Source of the DNA: Sphaerotilus mobilis | GTDB taxonomy: Bacteria; Pseudomonadota; Gammaproteobacteria; Burkholderiales; Burkholderiaceae_C | Assembly (NCBI RefSeq): GCF_004216565.1 | Contig: NZ_SGWV01000011.1 | Span: forward strand, 310,001-374,000 | DNA length: 64,000 nt | Reading direction: 5' to 3' | Shown here: positions 28,128 to 36,050 of the stretch, one piece after another | Layout of the letters: each line of letters starts with the position of its first letter | Position numbering within the stretch: position 1 is the first letter of the stretch | Notes under the pieces: generated by a model | Seen by the model: the letters and a program-made list of their open reading frames with translations, nothing else | Databases searched by the model: none | What the model was told of the DNA's origin: nothing | Program-made: the position numbers and the translations under genes

Positions 28128-28430
28128 TCACGCCTTCTTGGCCCAGGCGCTGCACCAGCCCGCGCCAGCGACCTGCTTGCCGGCAAACAACGCGCAGTTG
28201 CCGGCCTTGTCGCCCGCCTTGCCCTGGAAGACGGCGCAGTTGCCGCAGGACTGACCGGCGGCGTACTTCGGGAACTTCGCCGCATCGGCTCGGGTGGCAT
28301 CGGCCACATAACCCAGCGCGGCGGCCTGGGCGTCCTTCTCGTCGACCATGGTCTGGGCGCGCGCGCCCAGGGCGACGGTGGCGCAGGTGGCGGCGGTGGT
28401 GATCAGGAAGACGCGGCGTGGCAGGGTCAT
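28128..28430 (-). CDS. High-potential iron-sulfur protein (HiPIP)
   Basis: A 100-residue exported redox protein. A twin-arginine-like leader (MTLPRRVFLITTAATCATVA) ends near ARA. The mature domain of about 75 residues has the four cluster cysteines C62, C65, C79 and C93 in the HiPIP pattern: SCGNCAVFQG, GNCALFAGK, GWCSAW. It carries single electrons in the periplasm at high potential, classically between cytochrome bc1 and a reaction centre or oxidase. It is convergent with the kinase gene and followed upstream by unrelated genes, so it is probably a single-gene unit. Confidence 0.93.
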   Translation of the reverse strand: MTLPRRVFLITTAATCATVALGARAQTMVDEKDAQAAALGYVADATRADAAKFPKYAAGQSCGNCAVFQGKAGDKAGNCALFAGKQVAGAGWCSAWAKKA

Positions 28431-28548
28431 GGTGAAGGCTCCGGCAGATGGAAGGTTGGGTACCGTGAGGAATTCACGGCCTGAGCGCAGTCTCCGGTCC
28501 GCGCCCGTCGTGGCTGGCCTGCCGATGTTGCCGATGCAAGCGTTCGTG

Positions 28549-28929
28549 TCAGCGCCCCATCGCGATCCCGACCAGCGTCGCGCCCAGCAGCGCCAGGATC
28601 GGCAAGGCGCTCAGCGCGAAGCCCAGCGAGCGGCTGCCCGGCGCACGCAGGTAGGCCTGCCGATAGATGAGGCGCCCGACCAGGTAGACCGCACCCACGC
28701 CCGCGACGACGTCGGCGGGCCAGTAGCGCGCGGCCAGGTAGAGCGCCGGCAGCAAGGCCACCAGCAGCTCCAGCGTGTTCATCTGGACACGGTAGTTGCG
28801 TTCGAACATCGGGTCGCCGGTGACGGCCGGCGCGTGCACGCCGTAGCGGGCGCGGGCTTTGCCCACCAGCACGCCAAAGGCGATGAATTGCAGCACCGCG
28901 AGGGTGGCGACCAGGTCGATCCAGTTCAT
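28549..28929 (-). CDS. MAPEG family membrane protein
   Basis: A 126-residue protein with four hydrophobic segments. It has the MAPEG-like block RNYRVQMNTLELLVALLPALY followed by GRLIYRQAYLRAPGSRSLGF. The family covers membrane glutathione- and eicosanoid-linked enzymes; bacterial members are mostly of unknown substrate. The glutamate-asparagine-rich NTLE and the arginine-rich loop fit the glutathione site. It is likely an inner-membrane protein. Confidence 0.85.
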   Translation of the reverse strand: MNWIDLVATLAVLQFIAFGVLVGKARARYGVHAPAVTGDPMFERNYRVQMNTLELLVALLPALYLAARYWPADVVAGVGAVYLVGRLIYRQAYLRAPGSRSLGFALSALPILALLGATLVGIAMGR

Positions 28930-29003
28930 GGCTTCGTGTGACTCGGGTTGGGGTTGAGGTTGGTGGATGTGGGCGTGGCGGTGGCCGTGGGGATGGCCGT
29001 GAT

Positions 29004-29396
29004 CTATCGCGGTGCCGAGCCCTTCAGCGCGGTCACCTCGATCTCGATCTTCATGCGCGGGTCGGCCAGCCCGGCGCTGACCATCATCGCCGCCGGCCTG
29101 ACCTCGCCAAAGGCCGTGCGCAAGGCCGGCCAGCAGGCCGGGAAGTCGCCACCGTCGGGCAGCACATAGGTCACCCGCACAACCTCGCGCAGGCTGCTGC
29201 CGGCCTGGTCGAGCGCGTGGGCGATGTTGCGCAGGCACTGCGCGGCCTGCTCGGCCACGTCGTCGCTGATGGCCATGGTGGCGTAGTCGAAGCCGGTGGT
29301 GCCCGAGACGAACACCCAGTCGCCGACGACGACGGCGCGCGAGTAGCCGATGTCGGCCTCGAAGGGGGAGCCGGAGGAGATGAGCTGGCGGGGCAT
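29004..29396 (-). CDS. RidA family protein (YjgF/YER057c/UK114)
   Basis: A 130-residue protein with the RidA fold signatures GDWVFVSGTTGFDY near residue 25, the helix AEQAAQCLRNIAHALDQAGSSLREVVRVTYVL, and a C-terminal MKIEIEVTALKGS. Strict RidA enzymes hydrolyse reactive enamine/imine intermediates and have an arginine in the C-terminal R-[VI]-E-[IV] motif. Here the corresponding triad reads MKIEIEV, so this is more likely one of the Rid subfamilies of unknown role. It lies between the cupin and MAPEG genes on the same strand. The stretch 28930-29003 downstream is a G/T-rich low-complexity run (repeated GTGGC/GGTTG) with no gene. Confidence 0.87.
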   Translation of the reverse strand: MPRQLISSGSPFEADIGYSRAVVVGDWVFVSGTTGFDYATMAISDDVAEQAAQCLRNIAHALDQAGSSLREVVRVTYVLPDGGDFPACWPALRTAFGEVRPAAMMVSAGLADPRMKIEIEVTALKGSAPR

Positions 29397-29406
29397 CGCG
29401 TCGTCC

Positions 29407-29904
29407 TCAGTAGGGTGAACCGTCCTTGTGGGCGAAGACCCAGCGGCCGTCGACCATCACGGCCTGCAGGTCGTCATCCGGGTAGCTGCCCTCGTCGCCG
29501 GGCGTGCGGTCACCGACCTCCAGGTAGAGCACGTCCGCATCCGACTCGTTGACCAGGCAATGCCCGTCGCCACTGCCAGCCCGGAAGCCAGCACACATGC
29601 CCGGCGACAGCAGCGTGCGCCCGGCATCGGTCAGCAGCGTCGGCCGGCCTTCGAGGATGTAGACGAACTCGTCCTGCCGGCTGTGCGCATGCCGCAGCGA
29701 CGACACCGCACCCGGCGCCAGCCGCGTCAGGTTGACCCCGAAGTTGCTCAGCCCGAACAACTCGCCCAACACCCGCTTCTGCCGCCCCGACATGCGCGCG
29801 GCATAAGGCTGCGGGTAGTTCGACGGCTTGCTGCGCAGCGGGGCGTCGGTGGCGAGCAAGGCGATGGGGGGTGGTGGGGCAGGCATCTTGTCGGTCATGG
29901 TCAT
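29407..29904 (-). CDS. Cupin domain protein
   Basis: A 165-residue single-domain cupin. Motif 1 is LRHAHSRQDEFVYILEG, giving metal ligands H, H and E, and motif 2 is GDGHCLVNESDADVLYLEVG. The second-motif histidine is present, so a metal site is likely. Similar proteins are annotated as transcriptional-regulator-like or sugar-binding cupins without a known reaction. It ends 10 bases before the RidA-like gene and could share its transcript. Confidence 0.83.
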   Translation of the reverse strand: MTMTDKMPAPPPPIALLATDAPLRSKPSNYPQPYAARMSGRQKRVLGELFGLSNFGVNLTRLAPGAVSSLRHAHSRQDEFVYILEGRPTLLTDAGRTLLSPGMCAGFRAGSGDGHCLVNESDADVLYLEVGDRTPGDEGSYPDDDLQAVMVDGRWVFAHKDGSPY

Positions 29905-29947
29905 CGCGGGTGGTTGGAGGGGGGCAGAAGAAGTGGGCGCGTCATGG

Positions 29948-30463
29948 TCACTCCCGCCCGATCACCCGCTCCAGATACACCACGTCCAGCCAGCGGTCGA
30001 ACTTGCGGGCGACCTCGTGGAAGTGGGCGCAGCGGGTGTAGCCGACGCGTTCGTGCAGGCGGATGCTGGCGAGTTGTTCGGTGCAGGCGCCGGCGATCAG
30101 GCTGTGGTGGCCGATCTGTTTGGCGCTGGCGATCAGTTGGGTCATCAAGGCGGTGCCGTAGCCGCGGCCGAGGTGCTCGGGGTGCAGGTAGATCGAGCTT
30201 TCGGCCGTGTGGCCGTAGGCGCTGCGGGGCTGGTGCAGGGACAGGGCGGCCCAGCCGATGCATTGGCCGTCGAGTTCGGCGACCCAGATCGGCAGGTCGG
30301 CACTGCGTTCGCCGATGAAGGCGACGCGGCTGGCGACACTGACCGGCTCCGTCATGAAGGTCGAGGTGGTGTGCGCGATGTGATGGTTCAGGATCGCCGC
30401 CAGCGCAGGGGCGTCGCGTTCGGCGCCGGGGCGGATCAGGAAGCTGGGCAGGGCAGGGCGCAT
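29948..30463 (-). CDS. GNAT family N-acetyltransferase
   Basis: A 171-residue acetyltransferase with the acetyl-CoA loop HLGRGYGTALMTQLIASAKQ (Q/RxxGxG/A type), preceded by the strand AESSIYLHPE and followed by SIRLHERVGYTRCAHFHEV. The overall pattern, including ILNHHIAHTTSTFMTEP at the N-terminus, resembles phosphinothricin/methionine-sulfone acetyltransferase-like proteins. The exact acceptor is unknown. It is divergent from the H4MPT island and shares its 196-base promoter region. Confidence 0.87.
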   Translation of the reverse strand: MRPALPSFLIRPGAERDAPALAAILNHHIAHTTSTFMTEPVSVASRVAFIGERSADLPIWVAELDGQCIGWAALSLHQPRSAYGHTAESSIYLHPEHLGRGYGTALMTQLIASAKQIGHHSLIAGACTEQLASIRLHERVGYTRCAHFHEVARKFDRWLDVVYLERVIGRE

Positions 30464-30590
30464 GGCATGGTGGGAACGAGTCAGGGGCGATGATGGGCCC
30501 GCCCGGCGTGACAGTGTGTGCCGCAGCCGCATCAAGCCGCCCGTCAGGCTGGGCCCGCAGCCTGTGTCCGAGGCCTGTTCTGCGGGTAAA

Positions 30591-30612
30591 CCACATGTGG
30601 AATATCGCTTGC
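30591..30612 (+). promoter_or_regulatory. Perfect palindrome and sigma-54-like promoter before mptG
   Basis: CCACATGTGG at 30591-30600 is a perfect 10-base palindrome. Overlapping it, TGG at 30598-30600 is separated by exactly ten bases from GC at 30611-30612, in TGGAATATCGCTTGCT. The -12 part TTGCT matches the sigma-54 consensus fully; the -24 part keeps TGG but not CACG. The expected start of transcription would be near 30624, giving a leader of about 36 bases for the start codon used here. A sigma-54 activator gene lies in the island at 38600. Confidence 0.5.
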
Positions 30613-30659
30613 TAACTGGCTCCACGATGCCAAGCAGTCTCCCCAACCATCCAGACCTC

Positions 30660-31721
30660 ATGACCGGCGTGCGCACCGTCGAGGTGGAAGCGCCTGCGCG
30701 CCTGCACCTGGGCTTCCTCGATCCTGCCGGCACGCTCGGTCGGCCCTTCGGCAGCCTGGGCCTGACGGTCGATGCGCCGCAGACGCGGCTGAGCCTGCGG
30801 GCCTCCAGCCGTGCTGATGCGGGCCCTGTCAGTGCCGACCCGGGCGTGCCCGCCGCCGAGGTCGAGAGGGCCGCGCGTCACCTGTTGACGATGCAGCAGC
30901 GCACCGGCCTGGCCGACAAGGCCCTGCACCTGAGGCTGCACGAGACCTTGCCGGCGCACGCCGGGCTGGGCTCGGGCACCCAGCTGGCGCTGGCGGTGGG
31001 CCGGGCCTTTTGTGGCTGGCATGGCCTGGACCTGCCCACGGCGACGCTGGCGGCCTGGCTGGGCCGCGGTCTGCGGTCGGGCGTCGGCATCGCCGGCTTC
31101 GATGCCGGCGGGCTGCTGCTGGACGGTGGACCGCTGGCCCATGGCGCGCCCGCGCCGCTGCTGGCGCGCATCGAGGTGCCGGCCGACTGGCGTGTGCTGG
31201 TCGTGACCGATCCGGCCACACGCGGCCTGTCGGGCGATGCCGAAAGGGCCGCGCTGGCGCAGTTGCCGCCGCTGTCGCGCGAGCAGGCCGCCGCGATCTG
31301 CCACGAGACCCTGATGCGCCTGTTGCCGGGCTGTGCCGGCGCCGGCTTCGCGGTCGCCGCCGCCGGCTTGAGCGCCATCCAGGACGTGCTGGGCCAGCAT
31401 TTCGCGCCGGCCCAGGACGGCGAGCCCTACACCAGCCCGGCGGTTGGCCGCCTGATGCGCTGGCTGCGGCAGGCCGCTGCCACCGGCGCCGGTCCGGACG
31501 AGCAGGGTGCGGGCATCGGCCAGAGCTCCTGGGGCCCGACCGGCTTTGCCTTGCTGCCATCGGCCGCGCGGGCCCAGGCGCTGATGGGCGCCGCGCAGGC
31601 CGCCGGTGTCGTCGCACCCGGCCTTCAGTGGCGCGTCGCGACGCCCTTGAACCGGGGCGCCCGGCTGAGCGATCGCATCGCTGCTGCGCAACCCGGTGAT
31701 GCGGCGCGCTGCCTGGCCTGA
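30660..31721 (+). CDS. mptG: Beta-ribofuranosylaminobenzene 5'-phosphate synthase
   Basis: A protein of about 353 residues of the GHMP-kinase-like beta-RFAP synthase family. It begins TVEVEAPARLHLGFLDPAG and has the GHMP motif PAHAGLGSGTQLALAVG, then GLRSGVGIAGFDAGGLLLDGG and the late QSSWGPTGFALLPS. The enzyme condenses p-aminobenzoate with PRPP, losing CO2 and pyrophosphate. This is the step that commits the aryl part of H4MPT instead of folate. ATG 30660 is preferred: the conserved region begins directly after it, and the candidate promoter would leave ATG 30627 almost leaderless. It is the first gene of a run in which mtdB follows after 34 bases. Confidence 0.93.
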   Translation: MTGVRTVEVEAPARLHLGFLDPAGTLGRPFGSLGLTVDAPQTRLSLRASSRADAGPVSADPGVPAAEVERAARHLLTMQQRTGLADKALHLRLHETLPAHAGLGSGTQLALAVGRAFCGWHGLDLPTATLAAWLGRGLRSGVGIAGFDAGGLLLDGGPLAHGAPAPLLARIEVPADWRVLVVTDPATRGLSGDAERAALAQLPPLSREQAAAICHETLMRLLPGCAGAGFAVAAAGLSAIQDVLGQHFAPAQDGEPYTSPAVGRLMRWLRQAAATGAGPDEQGAGIGQSSWGPTGFALLPSAARAQALMGAAQAAGVVAPGLQWRVATPLNRGARLSDRIAAAQPGDAARCLA

Positions 31722-31755
31722 ACCTTCTTCCCACGACTTCCGAGCAGGCACCGCC

Positions 31756-32667
31756 ATGGAACGCCCCTACGTCCTCCACATGTTCACGCCGGGCTCGCAG
31801 ATGAGCCCCTTCGACATCAACATGGCCGCCGACGCCGGCTGGCAGGTCATCACGCCTTATTGCGGCGTGGCGCTGGCGGGCATCCGGGGGCTGACGCAGG
31901 ACGCCATCTTTTCGCGCAGCCCCAAGGGCCTGGCGCGCACCGGCATCTTCATTGGCGGGCGCGACGCCCTGCTGGCCGCCGACATGCTGGACGCGGCGCG
32001 GGCCGCGCTGGTCGGCCCGTTCGCGGTCTCGCTCATGGCCGACCCCAGCGGCGCCTACACAACCGCCGCCGCGATGGTGGCGTGTGTCGAGCAGGGCCTG
32101 CAGCGCCAAGGCCTGGTCGACGGCTTGGCCGGCCGGCGCGTGGTGGTGCTGGGCGGCACCGGGCCAGTCGGGCGCATCGCCGGCGTGCTTGCGGCCACGG
32201 CAGGGGCTTCGGTGGCGCTGTCCAGCCGCAACGGCATCGACGCGGCCGACGAGGCCGCACAGGACACCGCCAAGCGCTTTGGCGTGACGCTTGAAGGCAT
32301 CAGCGGTGGCGACCGGGCCGCCGTGCGGTCCTCGATCGCCGACGCCGACGTGATCCTGGCCTGCGCCGCCGCTGGCGTGCAGGTGGTGTCGGCCGAGGAC
32401 CTGGCGCTGGCCCGTGCGCTGCGCGTGGCCGCCGACGTCAACGCGGTGCCGCCGGCCGGTGTCGCCGGGGTCGACGTGATGGCCAGCCACGCGCCGATCG
32501 CCGGCCATGTGGCCACCGGCATCGGCGCGCTCGCGATCGGCAACGTCAAGTACCAGACCCAGCAGCAACTGATGCGGCGCATGCACGAGGCCGGCAGCCC
32601 GCAGGTGCTGGGCCATGCCCAGGCCTTCGAGACGGCGCGGGCCCATCTCGCGTCCGTCCAGGGATGA
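31756..32667 (+). CDS. mtdB: NAD(P)-dependent methylene-H4MPT dehydrogenase
   Basis: A 303-residue cytoplasmic enzyme that oxidises methylene-H4MPT to methenyl-H4MPT with NAD+ or NADP+. It starts MERPYVLHMFTPGSQMSPFD, as in methylotroph MtdB/MtdA proteins. A Rossmann motif VVVLGGTGPVGRIAGVLA lies at about 130-148, and the folded C-terminal region contains ADVNAVPPAGVAGVDVM. MtdB rather than MtdA is inferred from the island context between beta-RFAP synthase and mch. The stop overlaps the next start by four bases. Confidence 0.93.
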   Translation: MERPYVLHMFTPGSQMSPFDINMAADAGWQVITPYCGVALAGIRGLTQDAIFSRSPKGLARTGIFIGGRDALLAADMLDAARAALVGPFAVSLMADPSGAYTTAAAMVACVEQGLQRQGLVDGLAGRRVVVLGGTGPVGRIAGVLAATAGASVALSSRNGIDAADEAAQDTAKRFGVTLEGISGGDRAAVRSSIADADVILACAAAGVQVVSAEDLALARALRVAADVNAVPPAGVAGVDVMASHAPIAGHVATGIGALAIGNVKYQTQQQLMRRMHEAGSPQVLGHAQAFETARAHLASVQG

Positions 32668-34004
32668 CGGCCCCCGCGTCCGGCCTGCTGGTGGTCGCCG
32701 GCCTGTCGGTGCGTGCGCTGGCGCAGGCGGCCCGGCGCGACGGCTACGACGTCATCGGCCTGGACCTGTTCGGCGATGCCGACACCCGCAGCGCCTGCCG
32801 CCACTGGTTGCCGCTGGCGCTGGCCGAGGGCACGGCGCCGGGCGTCTGGCAGGTTGACGCAGCCAGCCTGCGCGCGGCCTGGCAACAGGCCTGTCGCTGG
32901 GCCGCCGCACAAGGTCTCGGCGCGCCGCTGGGCCTGTGGCTGGCCAGCGGCTTTGCCCGCGAAGGTGCCGAGCTGGGCGACCTGCCGCTGCTGGGCACCG
33001 CCGCGTCCGACATCGCGGTGCTGCGCGACCCGGCCCGCTTCTTCGGCGCCCTGAAGGCGCTGGGCGTTGAACACCCGCCGGTCTCGTTGCGGCCGGTGAC
33101 GGCGCCCGGCTGGCTGCGCAAGGACCTGGCGGCCTGCGGCGGCGCGCATGTGATGCCGGCCGAACAGGCGGGTGTCGACGCCAAACCGGCCGCTGCCTCG
33201 GTCTACTGGCAGCAGCGGCTGCTGGGCGAGTCGATGTCCTTGACGCTGATCGGCTGCGCGAGCGACCACGCCGAGGACGGCGGCCACGCGGCCCTGCTCG
33301 GACTCAACCGCCTGCTGACCCATGCCGACGCGGTCGACCGCCGCAGCGGCGCTGCCCATGCCCACGGCCACGGCGGCGTGATCGGCCCGCTGCCCTGGGT
33401 CGGCGGCCAACAGGCCCCGTTGCAGGCGCTGGCTGACCGGCTGGTGCGACGGTTCCGGTTGCGCGGCCTGGTCGGGATCGACCTGCTGCTGGTGGCCGGC
33501 CGCTGGCAGGTGCTCGAGGTCAACCCACGTCCGACCGCCAGCCTGGTGCTCTACGGCGCACTGCAGGCCGACCTGGCCGGCGGCACCTGGGACGGACCGG
33601 GCGCCGGCCTGGTCCGGGCGCACCTGCAGGCCGTGCGCGACGACCGCTCGCCCGACGCCCGCATGCTGGCCGACTGGCGCGGCAGCAACAGCCTTCGCCT
33701 GCGTGGCTGCGAGCTGGTGCGTAGCCCGCGCAGCGGCACCTTGAGCGCCGCTGGCGTCGCCCGCCTGCAGGCCCAGGCCGCGACACTCGGCCTACATGAC
33801 CTGCCCGCCTTGCCGCAAGATCTGCAGGCCGGTGCGCCTGTCTGCAGCGTGCAGGTCGTGGCAGCCTCGGCCCAGGCCGACGTGGCGCTGGTGCGGCGTC
33901 TGCTCGAACGCCGCGTCGCCGCCGCGCAGGCCCTGCTGTTTGACGCGCCCGAGCCGACCCGCCCATCCGAATCCCCCGAATCCTCGACCGAGATCGCCGC
34001 ATGA
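32664..34004 (+). CDS. ATP-grasp protein of the H4MPT island
   Basis: The protein has 446 residues and a function not established. The N-terminus forms a Rossmann-like pre-ATP-grasp domain (LLVVAGLSVRALAQAARRDG, DVIGLDLFGDADTR). The ATP-grasp core has a lysine in GWLRKDLAACGG, VYWQQRLLGESMSLTLIG, and the magnesium-binding end LVGIDLLLVAGRWQVLEVNPRPTAS. A C-terminal extension of about 100 residues ends in low-complexity sequence. ATP-grasp enzymes make amide bonds through acyl-phosphates, so a ligase step on the pterin or furan cofactor (for example glutamate addition) is plausible. It is coupled by 4-base overlaps to mtdB before and mch after. Confidence 0.85.
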   Translation: MTAPASGLLVVAGLSVRALAQAARRDGYDVIGLDLFGDADTRSACRHWLPLALAEGTAPGVWQVDAASLRAAWQQACRWAAAQGLGAPLGLWLASGFAREGAELGDLPLLGTAASDIAVLRDPARFFGALKALGVEHPPVSLRPVTAPGWLRKDLAACGGAHVMPAEQAGVDAKPAAASVYWQQRLLGESMSLTLIGCASDHAEDGGHAALLGLNRLLTHADAVDRRSGAAHAHGHGGVIGPLPWVGGQQAPLQALADRLVRRFRLRGLVGIDLLLVAGRWQVLEVNPRPTASLVLYGALQADLAGGTWDGPGAGLVRAHLQAVRDDRSPDARMLADWRGSNSLRLRGCELVRSPRSGTLSAAGVARLQAQAATLGLHDLPALPQDLQAGAPVCSVQVVAASAQADVALVRRLLERRVAAAQALLFDAPEPTRPSESPESSTEIAA

Positions 34005-35047
34005 CGAGCCCCGCCACCCCTCCGAACGCCAGCCCGCTGGCCGGCTCGCCGCTGTCGGTCAACCGGCTGGCCGCGCCCATCGTGCGTGAGCTGATCGAGC
34101 GGGCCGACGCGTTGGGCGTCGCCGTCAGCCGCAGCGCCGATGGGGTCTGCCTGGTCGACGCCGGCATCGCGGTGCCCGGCAGCGTCGAGGCCGGCTTGCG
34201 CATCGCCGAGATCTGCCTGGGCGGGCTCGGCCGAGTCACGCAACGCCTCGCGCCGCAGGCCGGCTGGCCGCACTGGCTGGACGTCGCCAGCGCCCAGCCG
34301 GTGCTGGCCTGCCTGGGCAGCCAGTACGCCGGCTGGAGCCTGGCCGCGAGCGCCGAGGAAACCGGCGCGAAGAAGTTCTTCGCGCTCGGCTCCGGCCCGG
34401 CCCGGGCGCTCGCGCGGCGGGAGCCGCTGTACGCCGAGCTGGGCTATGTCGATGGCGGTGACCTGGGCGTGATCGTGCTGGAGGTCGACCGCGTGCCGCC
34501 GCCGGTGGTGCTGGCCAAGGTACTGCGCGACTGCCACCTGCCGCCCGAGGGCCTGACGGTGATCCTGACGCCCACGCGCAGCCTCGCCGGACTGACCCAG
34601 GTGGTGGCCCGGGTGCTGGAGGTGGCGCTGCACAAGGCCCATGCGCTGCACTTTGAGCTGGCCCACATCGTCGACGGCAGTGCCAGCGCGCCACTGCCCG
34701 CGCCGGTCACCGACGGCGTCGCCGCGATGGGGCGCAGCAACGACGCCATCCTCTATGGCGGTCAGGTGCGCCTGGCCGTGCGGGGTTCGGTCGACGCCGC
34801 CTGCGCGCTGGCCCGCCAGCTGCCCGCGCTCAACTCGCCCGACCATGGCAAGCCCTTTGCCGAGCTGTTCAAGGCCGCCGGCCACGACTTCTACAAGATC
34901 GATCCGATGCTGTTTGCGCCGGCCGAGGTCTGGGTCAGCCACCTCGACAGCGGCCTGACCTTCCACGCCGGCCGCACCGACCTGTCGCTGCTGCTGCCGG
35001 ACTGGTTGCAAGAGGCGACCTCTGGCGCTGCGGTCGTGCCGGCCTGA
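34001..35047 (+). CDS. mch: Methenyl-H4MPT cyclohydrolase
   Basis: A 348-residue cytoplasmic enzyme converting methenyl-H4MPT to N5-formyl-H4MPT. Recognisable blocks are LSVNRLAAPIVRELIERAD, GLRIAEICLGGLG, WSLAASAEETGAKKFFALGS, VSHLDSGLTFHAGRTD and the C-terminal SLLLPDWLQ. All are characteristic of Mch, a single-domain family with no close paralogues, so the call is secure. The first 18 residues are a poorly conserved leader. It lies between two ATP-grasp genes, an order known from other methylotrophic proteobacteria. Confidence 0.96.
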   Translation: MTSPATPPNASPLAGSPLSVNRLAAPIVRELIERADALGVAVSRSADGVCLVDAGIAVPGSVEAGLRIAEICLGGLGRVTQRLAPQAGWPHWLDVASAQPVLACLGSQYAGWSLAASAEETGAKKFFALGSGPARALARREPLYAELGYVDGGDLGVIVLEVDRVPPPVVLAKVLRDCHLPPEGLTVILTPTRSLAGLTQVVARVLEVALHKAHALHFELAHIVDGSASAPLPAPVTDGVAAMGRSNDAILYGGQVRLAVRGSVDAACALARQLPALNSPDHGKPFAELFKAAGHDFYKIDPMLFAPAEVWVSHLDSGLTFHAGRTDLSLLLPDWLQEATSGAAVVPA

Positions 35048-35059
35048 GGGGCTCACGCG

Positions 35060-36046
35060 ATGAGCCTGCCCGAGCCGCGTCGCCTGCGCGTCGCGATCAT
35101 GAGCGACGAGATCGGCTGGCACACGCGCCAGCTGCAACGCGCCTTGCGCGCACGCGGGGGGATCGGCCGCTGCATCGACCTGGCCGACTGCGAGGTCGAC
35201 ACCTCGACCGGCCCGCATGGCCTGTTGCTGCCAGGTTTCGGCCGGACCCTGCCCGACGCGGTGATCGTGCGCGGCATCGCCGCCGGCAGCTTCGAGCAGG
35301 TCACCCAGCGACTGGGCGTGCTGCATGCGCTGCAGGCGTTGGGCGTGCCGGTCTGGAACGAGGCGCGTGCGATCGAACGCAGCGTCGACAAGGGCATGAC
35401 CAGCCTGCTGCTGCACGCCGCTGGCATCGCCACGCCGCCGACCTGGGCCACCGAGTCGATGGCGCGGGCCCGCCGCGTGCTCGTGCGCGAGGCGGCGTCC
35501 GGCCATGCGGTCGTGCGCAAGCCGCTGTTCGGCTCGCAGGGCAAGGGCCTGATGCTGGTTGGCGCGACGCCCGATGGCTGGGTCGACCTGCCCGAGGCGC
35601 CGAACGGCCACCACTACCTGCAGCGCTTCCTGCCGCCGCTGGCCCAGCCGGGTCATGACTGGCGGGTGCTGGTGATCGGCGGGCGCGCCGTGGCCGCGAT
35701 GCGGCGCGTCAGCGCGCACTGGGTCCACAACGTCGCCCAGGGCGCACGCTGCGAGGCCGCCGCGCTGACGCCCGAACTGGGCTGCATTGCCGAGGCCGCC
35801 AGCGCCGCGCTGGGCCTGGACTACGCGGGCGTGGACGTCATGCCCAGCGCCGGTCCGCAGCCGCTGCAGGTGCTGGAGGTCAATGGCGTCGCCGCCTGGC
35901 GCGGCCTGCAGCAGGTCACGTCCTTCAACATCGCCCAGGCGCTGGTCGATGACCTGGTCGACCGCAAGATGGCCGGCCTGGCGCCCTGGCGGCCGAGCGA
36001 ACGCGAAGCCGCTCACCTGCAGGTCGTGCCGACCCGGCGGGCCTGA
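35060..36046 (+). CDS. RimK-type ATP-grasp ligase of the H4MPT island
   Basis: A 328-residue protein with the RimK/MptN-like ATP-grasp pattern: VAIMSDEIGWHTRQLQRAL, IRAIERSVDKGMTSLLLHAAG, the ATP-lysine region HAVVRKPLFGSQGKGLMLVG, and LDYAGVDVMPSAGPQPLQVLEVNGVAAWRG at the metal site. Family members add glutamate residues; archaeal MptN adds glutamate to H4MPT. A cofactor-glutamate ligase role is therefore likely but unproven. It starts 12 bases after mch. Confidence 0.87.
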   Translation: MSLPEPRRLRVAIMSDEIGWHTRQLQRALRARGGIGRCIDLADCEVDTSTGPHGLLLPGFGRTLPDAVIVRGIAAGSFEQVTQRLGVLHALQALGVPVWNEARAIERSVDKGMTSLLLHAAGIATPPTWATESMARARRVLVREAASGHAVVRKPLFGSQGKGLMLVGATPDGWVDLPEAPNGHHYLQRFLPPLAQPGHDWRVLVIGGRAVAAMRRVSAHWVHNVAQGARCEAAALTPELGCIAEAASAALGLDYAGVDVMPSAGPQPLQVLEVNGVAAWRGLQQVTSFNIAQALVDDLVDRKMAGLAPWRPSEREAAHLQVVPTRRA

Positions 36047-36050
36047 GGGC

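Noticed and set aside
28930-29003. G/T-rich low-complexity run as a possible regulatory RNA
   Set aside because: It lacks a stem-loop or conserved motif and looks like spacer sequence between the MAPEG and RidA-like genes.
31756-32667. Assignment as MtdA rather than MtdB
   Set aside because: Sequence alone leaves some doubt, but location between beta-RFAP synthase and mch fits the H4MPT-specific MtdB. No tetrahydrofolate genes such as fchA are adjacent.
32697-32720. CRISPR or phage-like signals anywhere in the window
   Set aside because: No regularly spaced direct repeats, integrase, transposase or terminal inverted repeats were seen on either strand. The interval given is arbitrary, as nothing was located.
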